The translations under genes and the position numbers were made by a program. Positions 1 through 4,726 of a stretch of DNA of 5,978 nucleotides are shown here, piece by piece. Origin of the DNA: an uncultured Prevotella sp. Lineage in GTDB: Bacteria; Bacteroidota; Bacteroidia; Bacteroidales; Bacteroidaceae. The notes below the pieces were generated by a model. It was given only the letters and a program-made list of their open reading frames with translations, was not told where the DNA came from and searched no databases. Location: positions 1 to 5,978 of the forward strand of contig ONQK01000143.1 of NCBI GenBank assembly GCA_900319895.1, given 5' to 3'. The number at the start of each line of letters is the position of its first letter. Within the stretch, counting starts at the first letter, position 1.

Positions 1-2
1 GC

Positions 3-155
3 ATATTGTACAAAGCAGTTGAAAGCAAATTAAAACAAACTAAGGATGTGTTTGACAAATTAAGCGCTGCCCTGCCAATTGACCATCAGCCCCATCCTCC
101 CCGCAAAACAACCGCTGTCGTTGCAGCAAAACAAAGTGGAGAGTTCATGTTTTGA
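3..155 (+). CDS. Possible C-terminal end of an unrecognised upstream gene (partial)
   Basis: An open frame enters from the left edge and runs 50 codons to a TGA at 153-155; the other two forward frames hit stops within about 35 bases. The encoded tail starts ILYKAVESKLKQ, continues with a lysine-rich and probably helical stretch, then a proline/histidine-rich patch (DHQPHPPRK), and ends GEFMF. I do not recognise the family and assign no function. The base composition is more AT-rich than in the dcw genes downstream, which fits either a different gene or chance openness in AT-rich DNA. It would be transcribed toward mraZ, but about 400 bases and a separate promoter lie between, so it is unlikely to belong to the dcw operon. 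No clear terminator hairpin follows it. Moderate to low certainty because only a fragment is visible. Confidence 0.4.
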   Translation: MLYKAVESKLKQTKDVFDKLSAALPIDHQPHPPRKTTAVVAAKQSGEFMF

Positions 156-371
156 GCAGAAAATATACGCGATATCCCCCCTGAAGAATATTAAAAAAAA
201 CAAAAAACACATTATAAATTATAAAGTACAGGTGAGGGAAAAGTGTTAACAAGTGGGCCTATTGTAAAATTTAGAACAAAAAATGTACAAAGCGCTAAAA
301 TTGAGCTAAAAAGTAAGGTTGTAAAACATAAAAAACACACAAAAATCAAAAAAAACACAAAATATTAAAAA
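156..371. other. A-rich non-coding region upstream of the dcw promoter
   Basis: No convincing gene is seen on either strand. The + strand is dominated by A, with tracts at about 192-200, 277-283, 330-335, 341-345, 348-355 and 367-374. The last tracts are centred roughly every 9-10.5 bases, the spacing expected for intrinsically curved DNA. I see no strong terminator hairpin with a T run for the upstream frame. The region most likely holds upstream promoter sequence for the dcw cluster. Confidence 0.6.
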
Positions 372-401
372 AAATGTGGGGAAATGTGGGGAAATGTGGA
401 G
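372..401 (+). promoter_or_regulatory. Predicted MraZ operator: three 10-bp direct repeats
   Basis: Two identical copies of AAATGTGGGG (372-381, 382-391) are followed by AAATGTGGAG (392-401). The cores TGGGG, TGGGG and TGGAG start at 377, 387 and 397, so each is separated by 5 bases and repeats once per helical turn. Escherichia coli MraZ is known to bind three TGGGN repeats with 5-base spacers upstream of its own gene, and this array has the same core, copy number and spacing. Its place 160 bases before mraZ, directly upstream of a -7 element, supports autoregulation. Binding itself is inferred. Confidence 0.75.
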
Positions 402-410
402 AAAATTGTT

Positions 411-418
411 TAATTTTG
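411..418 (+). promoter_or_regulatory. Predicted Bacteroidota -7 promoter element for the dcw operon
   Basis: TAATTTTG is a perfect match to the Bacteroidota primary-sigma -7 consensus TAnnTTTG. Transcription would start near 423-426, giving an untranslated leader of about 140 bases before mraZ. The expected -33 TTTG, about 19-21 bases upstream, is not present: that position is occupied by the GTGGGG repeats. This suggests that MraZ and RNA polymerase compete for the site, or that the promoter is weak or activator-dependent. I found no better candidate in 156-561. Confidence 0.5.
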
Positions 419-486
419 AAGCCAGCAGGAAGACCGAGACCGAAAACAGCAACAGAAGACCAAAGCCGAAAGCAACCCAAGACGGG

Positions 487-530
487 CTAGAAGCTGGGTT
501 TAGACCAGGGCTCGATGCTAAGACTTCTAG
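487..530 (+). promoter_or_regulatory. Possible structured element in the mraZ leader
   Basis: A perfect 7-bp inverted repeat, CTAGAAG (487-493) with CTTCTAG (524-530), encloses a smaller hairpin, CTGG (494-497) with CCAG (505-508), around a short loop. It lies between the predicted transcription start and the mraZ ATG, about 30 bases before the start codon. It is not followed by a T run, so it is not a typical terminator. No known riboswitch class is recognised. The fold is read by eye and its role is unknown. Confidence 0.3.
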
Positions 531-561
531 AGTCATAACAATAGATAATAAATTCAAGCTC

Positions 562-1029
562 ATGCGATTTTTAGGCAATTCAGAAGCCAAGGCCGACACC
601 AAAGGACGCGTGTTTCTGCCGGCTGTATTCCGCAAGATACTGCAAGTATCAGGCGAAGAGAAGCTCGTCATGCGCAAGGATGTGTTCCAGCCGTGCCTAG
701 TGCTGTATCCCGAATCGGTATGGAACGGCCAGATGGACCTGCTCCGCCAACGGCTCAACCGCTGGAACGCCGAGCATCAGCAGATTTTCAGGCAATTCGT
801 TTCAGACGTAGAATTGATCAGCCTTGACGGAAACGGGCGCTTCCTCATTCCGAAGCGCTACTTGAAGCTGGCCAATATTGAGCAAGGCATCAAGTTCATC
901 GGCATGGGCGACACCATCGAGATTTGGCGCAATGCTCCCGAGAGCCAGTCCTTCATGAGTTCCGAAGAATTCGGGAAAGCGCTGCAAGAGGTCATGCGAG
1001 ATACGCAACAAACGGTTGACGGCCAATAG
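562..1029 (+). CDS. mraZ: Transcriptional regulator MraZ
   Basis: This 155-residue protein has the family's usual length and starts MRFLGNSEAK, as in Bacteroides/Prevotella MraZ. It contains the two SpoVT/AbrB-like half-domains typical of MraZ, each with its DxxxR signature: D12-TKG-R16 followed by VFLP, and D89-GNG-R93 followed by FLIPKRY. The family forms ring-shaped oligomers that bind direct repeats upstream of the dcw cluster, and in E. coli MraZ represses its own operon and affects rsmH dosage effects. Matching repeats are present at 372-401. The frame stays open upstream to a GTG at 376, but that 62-codon extension overlaps the operator and promoter, has no counterpart in the family and is compositionally odd, so the ATG at 562 is chosen. 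There is no Shine-Dalgarno sequence, only an A/T-rich stretch, as is usual in Bacteroidota. Confidence 0.95.
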   Translation: MRFLGNSEAKADTKGRVFLPAVFRKILQVSGEEKLVMRKDVFQPCLVLYPESVWNGQMDLLRQRLNRWNAEHQQIFRQFVSDVELISLDGNGRFLIPKRYLKLANIEQGIKFIGMGDTIEIWRNAPESQSFMSSEEFGKALQEVMRDTQQTVDGQ

Positions 1030-1036
1030 AGGCCGT
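1019..1036 (+). other. Small hairpin across the mraZ stop codon
   Basis: ACGGCC (1019-1024) pairs perfectly with GGCCGT (1031-1036) around a 6-base loop, AATAGA, which contains the mraZ TAG stop (1027-1029); a G-T pair can extend the stem by one. There is no T run after it, so it is a poor intrinsic terminator. It may be an mRNA stability or processing element in the short mraZ-rsmH gap, or it may be incidental. Confidence 0.3.
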
Positions 1037-1082
1037 TTGCCTCAAAAATAGCTTAATATAAGCCCAACGACAACTCAAGACA

Positions 1083-2024
1083 ATGGTAAACAACCCTACA
1101 TATCACGTTCCTGTCCTCCTTGGCGAGAGCATCGACGGACTGAACATCCGGCCAAATGGCGTTTATGTAGACGTCACTTTCGGCGGAGGCGGTCATAGCA
1201 GGAAAATCTTGCGACATTTGGACGAGGACGGCCATTTGTACAGTTTTGACCAAGATGCCGATGCCGAGCGAAACATTCAAGAGCTCGCTGGCGGCGACAC
1301 GTCTGCGCAACCGCCCAAGAACTTTACGTTCGTGCGCTCGAATTTCCGCTATCTGAGCAATTGGATGCGGTTCTATGGCATAGATGGGATCGACGGCCTG
1401 CTGGCCGACCTTGGCGTTTCGAGCCATCATCTCGACGACGAGACCCGCGGCTTTTCGTTTCGTTTCGATGCCGATTTGGACATGCGCATGAACAAACGCG
1501 GCGGGAAGACGGCCGCCGACGTGCTCAACAAGTACTCGGAAGAACAGTTGGCGGACATTTTCTACTTGTATGGCGAACTGCGCAATGCGCGACGGATTGC
1601 GGCAGCTGTCGTCAAGCAAAGGATGGTGGCGCCTTTCAAGACCACGAATGATTTTCTACGGGCAGTGGAGCGCTTTTTCCCTCACGAGCGTGAGAAAAAA
1701 GACATGGCCCGCCTGTTCCAGGCGCTGCGCATAGAGGTCAACAGCGAGATGTCGGCTTTGCGCGAGATGCTCAATGCGGCCACGGCATTGCTCAAGCCAT
1801 CCGGTCGGCTTGTGGTCATCACCTATCACTCGCTGGAAGACCGCATTGTCAAGAACATGATGCGATCAGGCAATGCCGAGGGACACGTCAGAGAAGACTT
1901 CTTCGGGCGTTCAGAAAGCCCTTTCCGCCTGATTAACAACAAAGTTATCGTCCCTGGAAAAGAAGAGATTGAAAATAACCCACGAAGCAGAAGTGCTAAA
2001 TTGAGGATTGCAGAAAAGAAATGA
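1083..2024 (+). CDS. rsmH: 16S rRNA (cytosine(1402)-N(4))-methyltransferase RsmH
   Basis: RsmH (MraW) is a SAM-dependent enzyme that adds the N4-methyl group to cytosine 1402 of 16S rRNA in the decoding centre. The 313-residue product has the normal family length. Its N-terminal HVPVLLGESIDGL is typical of the family, followed by the SAM-binding VDVTFGGGGHS (residues 29-39), the acidic SFDQDADA (54-61) and LLADLGVSSHHLD (106-118). Further marks are RGFSFRFDADLDMRM (122-136), FQALRIEVNSE (212-222), ITYHSLEDRIVK (246-257) and the C-terminal NPRSRSAKLR (299-308). The ATG lies 53 bases after mraZ, without a Shine-Dalgarno sequence, and the family N-terminus matches directly. The stop overlaps the ftsL start in an ATGA, indicating cotranscription and probable translational coupling. 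Its position right after mraZ is the standard dcw order. Nothing in the protein looks damaged or unusual. Confidence 0.96.
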   Translation: MVNNPTYHVPVLLGESIDGLNIRPNGVYVDVTFGGGGHSRKILRHLDEDGHLYSFDQDADAERNIQELAGGDTSAQPPKNFTFVRSNFRYLSNWMRFYGIDGIDGLLADLGVSSHHLDDETRGFSFRFDADLDMRMNKRGGKTAADVLNKYSEEQLADIFYLYGELRNARRIAAAVVKQRMVAPFKTTNDFLRAVERFFPHEREKKDMARLFQALRIEVNSEMSALREMLNAATALLKPSGRLVVITYHSLEDRIVKNMMRSGNAEGHVREDFFGRSESPFRLINNKVIVPGKEEIENNPRSRSAKLRIAEKK

Positions 2025-2518
2025 CAGAGCAAAAAGATGACATAAGGCAAGAAGAGGAATTCATTGTCGAGATTCCCATGGAAGACGAAGCCGGCTCCGA
2101 GGTCTCGGATGCGCAGGAGAGCGAGGCGGCCGACGAGGTGCCGACTTTCAAGTCAGCCATCCGCGAGCAAGCACGGGAGGACGAAGTGCCTTTGTCTGCC
2201 AACCAGACCTTGCGCAAGATCCTTGGCGGCGACATCCTTTCAGCCACTAAGATCCGGCGGCAGATTGGCCTGATTCTCCTGATTTTCGCTTTTATCATCC
2301 TCTACATCTCCAACCGATACAGTTGCCAGAAGTACATGATAGAGATTGACAGGCTCAACACCGAGCTGAAGTCGGCAAAATACAAAGCCCTTTCCAGCGG
2401 CAGCCAATTGACCCAAAAGACCCGCGGCAGCCGCATCATGCAAGTGTTGAAAGAGAGCAAGGACAGTTCGCTGCACATCCCGCAGCAGCCCGCCTATTTG
2501 ATTGAAGTGCCCCAATAA
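2021..2518 (+). CDS. ftsL: FtsL-like cell division protein (Bacteroidota type)
   Basis: This 165-residue single-pass membrane protein occupies the ftsL position between rsmH and ftsI. It has a long, very acidic N-terminal cytoplasmic part (about residues 1-58), then the conserved LRKILGGDILSATKIRRQ (64-81), one membrane segment (about 82-97, IGLILLIFAFIILYIS), and the NRYSCQKYMIEIDRLNTELKSAKYKAL stretch (98-124), predicted to be a periplasmic coiled coil. A short tail ends HIPQQPAYLIEVPQ. This pattern matches Bacteroidota FtsL-like proteins as I recall them. In the general model FtsL forms a coiled-coil complex with FtsB and FtsQ that activates the FtsW-FtsI septal synthase. The ATG overlaps the rsmH stop by 4 bp. 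The protein is longer than E. coli FtsL (121 residues) because of the acidic tail. The identification rests on order, topology and recalled family sequence. Confidence 0.88.
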   Translation: MTEQKDDIRQEEEFIVEIPMEDEAGSEVSDAQESEAADEVPTFKSAIREQAREDEVPLSANQTLRKILGGDILSATKIRRQIGLILLIFAFIILYISNRYSCQKYMIEIDRLNTELKSAKYKALSSGSQLTQKTRGSRIMQVLKESKDSSLHIPQQPAYLIEVPQ

Positions 2519-2545
2519 GTGCCAGAACATAAAAAGAGCAGCATC

Positions 2546-4705
2546 ATGAAGAAATTCAAGCACAATCGGATCATTCCACGCTACAGTTTCATCGCCATTT
2601 TGATGGCCTTGGTGGCTTTGGCAGTGGTGGGCAAGTCTTTTTACACGATGACTGTCAAACGCTCCTATTGGGAAGACGTAGCGCAGCGTCTGAAAATCGA
2701 CAGCGTGGCCGTTGCCCCCCTTCGTGGCAACATCTACAGCTGCGACGGCAGGCTCATGGCAGGCTCATTGCCCGAGTACAAGCTGTTCATGGACTTCAAT
2801 GCGCTCAAAACAGCCGGCAACGACTCGCTTTGGGAGTGCAAGATCGACTCCATTTGCGAGGGTTTGCATAAAATATTCCCCGAAAAGTCTGTCAACACGT
2901 TCAAGACAGAGCTTGGAAAAGGCAGAAACCTCCAAAGCAAGCACTGGCCCATCTGGAAACGACGTATAGACTACAACACCTACCTGATGGTCAAGGCTTT
3001 GCCCGTCTTCAACCTCTCCAAGAATGCCAGCGGCTTCCACACCGAAGAGTTCAATGCACGGACCATGCCCTTTGGCGAGCTGGCCCAGCGCACCATCGGC
3101 ATCATGTATGGCGCCAAAGACTCCGCAAAATGCGGGTTGGAGCTATCCTACGACTCCATCTTGCGCGGCACGCCTGGCATTACACATCGCCGGAAAGTCA
3201 GGAACCGCTTCCTCAGCATTACCGACACGCCGCCTGTCCACGGTGCCGACATCATCACTACCATCGACGTCGACATGCAAGACATCGCCGAGCGGGCACT
3301 CGAAGACGAGCTCAAGCTCATCAACGGGACAGAGGGTGTCGCCATTGTGATGGAAGTGCAGACGGGCGACATCAAGGCCATTGTCAATTTAGAGAAGGTA
3401 AGAGAGGGAGTTTACAGAGAGACCAAGAATTTTGCCGTCAGCGACCTGCTCGAGCCCGGCTCCGTGTTCAAGACGGCTTCCATGATGGTGGCGCTCGAAG
3501 ACGGCGTAGTGGACACGACCTACACCGTTGAGACAGGGGGGGGGCAGTGGATGATGTACGGTCGCAACATGAAAGACCACAATTGGCGTAAAGGCGGATA
3601 CGGCAGGCTGACCTTCCCGCAGATATTGCAGTACAGTTCAAACATCGGCGTGAGCCGCATCATTGACGAGCATTACGCCAAGAGACCCGAGAAATTTGTC
3701 GAGGGCATCTATAGGCTCGGACTTGCCGACGACCTTGGCATCCCGCTTGTGGGCTCTTCTTCCGCCAGGATCAGGATGCCAAAGAAAGATGCCAAAGGCC
3801 ACTGGCTCAACTGGCACAAGACGGCACTGCCCTGGATGTCAATTGGCTACGAGACACAAGTGCCTCCCATTTCCACGTTGGCTTTTTACAATGCCATTGC
3901 CAACAACGGCACGATGATGCGCCCCCGATTTGTGAAACAAATTGTGAAAAACGGCGAGGTCATTGCCGAATTTCCTCCGCAAGTCATGCCGGGACGTGAA
4001 AAAATCTGTTCGGACAAGACCATCAAAAAGATGCAGACCGTTCTCGAACAAGTGGTGAGCATCGGCTTGGGCAAAAAGGCCGGCTCCAAGATGTTTAAGG
4101 TGGCCGGGAAGACGGGTACGGCTCAAATTTCACAAGGTGCGCAAGGCTACACCTCCGGCACCGTCAAATACCTGCTGAGTTTCGCCGGTTTCTTCCCCGC
4201 CGATGCACCGCGCTACAGCTGCATTGTCTGCATCAAGAAATTCGGCACACCGGCCTCCGGGGGCGGCATGAGCGGCGTGGTTTTTCACCACATTGCCGAA
4301 GGAATCATGGCCAAGAACCTGAAGATGTATGCCGACGAAGCCAAAGATTCGCTGTCCAGGCTCAGCCCAATGGTCAAGAACGGCAATCTGACGGCTGCCA
4401 GGAACGTACTTACACACCTGAAAATCGGCCATCAGCGCGAATGGGCTGTGCAAAATGGCTCAAAAGCCGTCTGGGGGAACGCTTCTACGAACAGTGGAAA
4501 TGTTGTATTGACCCAGAAAAAGCAATTGGGTCGGAAATTCATTCCCGACCTGATCGGCATGGGCGCACGAGATGCCGTTTTCCTGCTCGAAAGCCAAGGT
4601 GTCAAGGTCAAGGTCTGCGGCAGGGGGAAAGTCGTCTCGCAAAGTCTGCCGGCCGGCCATCTCATCAAGAAAGGCGAGACCTGCCTGCTTGAAATGGATA
4701 TTTAG
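2546..4705 (+). CDS. ftsI: FtsI-type division penicillin-binding protein (class B transpeptidase) with C-terminal PASTA domain
   Basis: This class B PBP cross-links septal peptidoglycan by D,D-transpeptidation in the periplasm, working with FtsW. From the ATG at 2546 it has 719 residues. They comprise a basic start, a membrane anchor (about 13-33), the PBP dimer/pedestal region (about 55-225, with RGNIYSCDGRLMA at 60-72 and GLELSYDSILRG at 197-208) and the transpeptidase domain (about 262-590). All three catalytic motifs are intact: S306-VF-K309 (nucleophile Ser306, codon at 3461), S364-S-N366 and K522-T-G524. A linker is followed by a PASTA domain (about 664-719, FIPDLIGMGARDAVFLLES). A GTG at 2519, one base after the ftsL stop, would add nine residues. 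The ATG is preferred because MKKFK fits family N-termini and an A-rich stretch precedes it, but the GTG cannot be excluded. A nine-G run lies at 3536-3544. The protein resembles both FtsI and SpoVD-like PASTA PBPs; its dcw location supports the division role. Confidence 0.94.
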   Translation: MKKFKHNRIIPRYSFIAILMALVALAVVGKSFYTMTVKRSYWEDVAQRLKIDSVAVAPLRGNIYSCDGRLMAGSLPEYKLFMDFNALKTAGNDSLWECKIDSICEGLHKIFPEKSVNTFKTELGKGRNLQSKHWPIWKRRIDYNTYLMVKALPVFNLSKNASGFHTEEFNARTMPFGELAQRTIGIMYGAKDSAKCGLELSYDSILRGTPGITHRRKVRNRFLSITDTPPVHGADIITTIDVDMQDIAERALEDELKLINGTEGVAIVMEVQTGDIKAIVNLEKVREGVYRETKNFAVSDLLEPGSVFKTASMMVALEDGVVDTTYTVETGGGQWMMYGRNMKDHNWRKGGYGRLTFPQILQYSSNIGVSRIIDEHYAKRPEKFVEGIYRLGLADDLGIPLVGSSSARIRMPKKDAKGHWLNWHKTALPWMSIGYETQVPPISTLAFYNAIANNGTMMRPRFVKQIVKNGEVIAEFPPQVMPGREKICSDKTIKKMQTVLEQVVSIGLGKKAGSKMFKVAGKTGTAQISQGAQGYTSGTVKYLLSFAGFFPADAPRYSCIVCIKKFGTPASGGGMSGVVFHHIAEGIMAKNLKMYADEAKDSLSRLSPMVKNGNLTAARNVLTHLKIGHQREWAVQNGSKAVWGNASTNSGNVVLTQKKQLGRKFIPDLIGMGARDAVFLLESQGVKVKVCGRGKVVSQSLPAGHLIKKGETCLLEMDI
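3536..3544 (+). repeat. Homopolymer of nine G inside ftsI
   Basis: Nine consecutive G bases encode Gly331-Gly333 of the ftsI product (ACA GGG GGG GGG CAG), within the transpeptidase domain between the SxxK and SxN motifs. The frame is intact through the run. Such tracts are prone to replication slippage and to sequencing-length error. Confidence 0.9.
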
Positions 4706-4726
4706 CATCAAACAAAAAGCAAAGAT

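Noticed and set aside
376..561. In-frame 62-codon extension of mraZ from a GTG at 376
   Set aside because: It would translate the operator repeats and the -7 element, has no resemblance to MraZ N-termini, and the ATG at 562 gives the normal 155-residue protein starting MRFLGN.
306..758. 150-codon open frame on the - strand
   Set aside because: It lies antisense to the promoter region and the start of mraZ. Its Phe/Leu-rich end is just the complement of the A-rich tracts, with no recognisable protein features.
1053..1619. 188-codon open frame on the - strand, antisense to rsmH
   Set aside because: rsmH is unmistakable on the + strand; the antisense frame has no family resemblance and reflects codon composition.
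2519..2545. GTG at 2519 as the ftsI start
   Set aside because: It is possible because it follows the ftsL stop directly, but the ATG at 2546 fits the basic MKKFK start of homologues and has an A-rich upstream stretch; kept only as an alternative.
4510..4532. Inverted repeat GACCCA/TGGGTC as a possible terminator or attenuator in late ftsI
   Set aside because: It lies within the coding sequence of the linker before the PASTA domain, has no T run, and a 6-bp stem of this kind is expected by chance in several kilobases.
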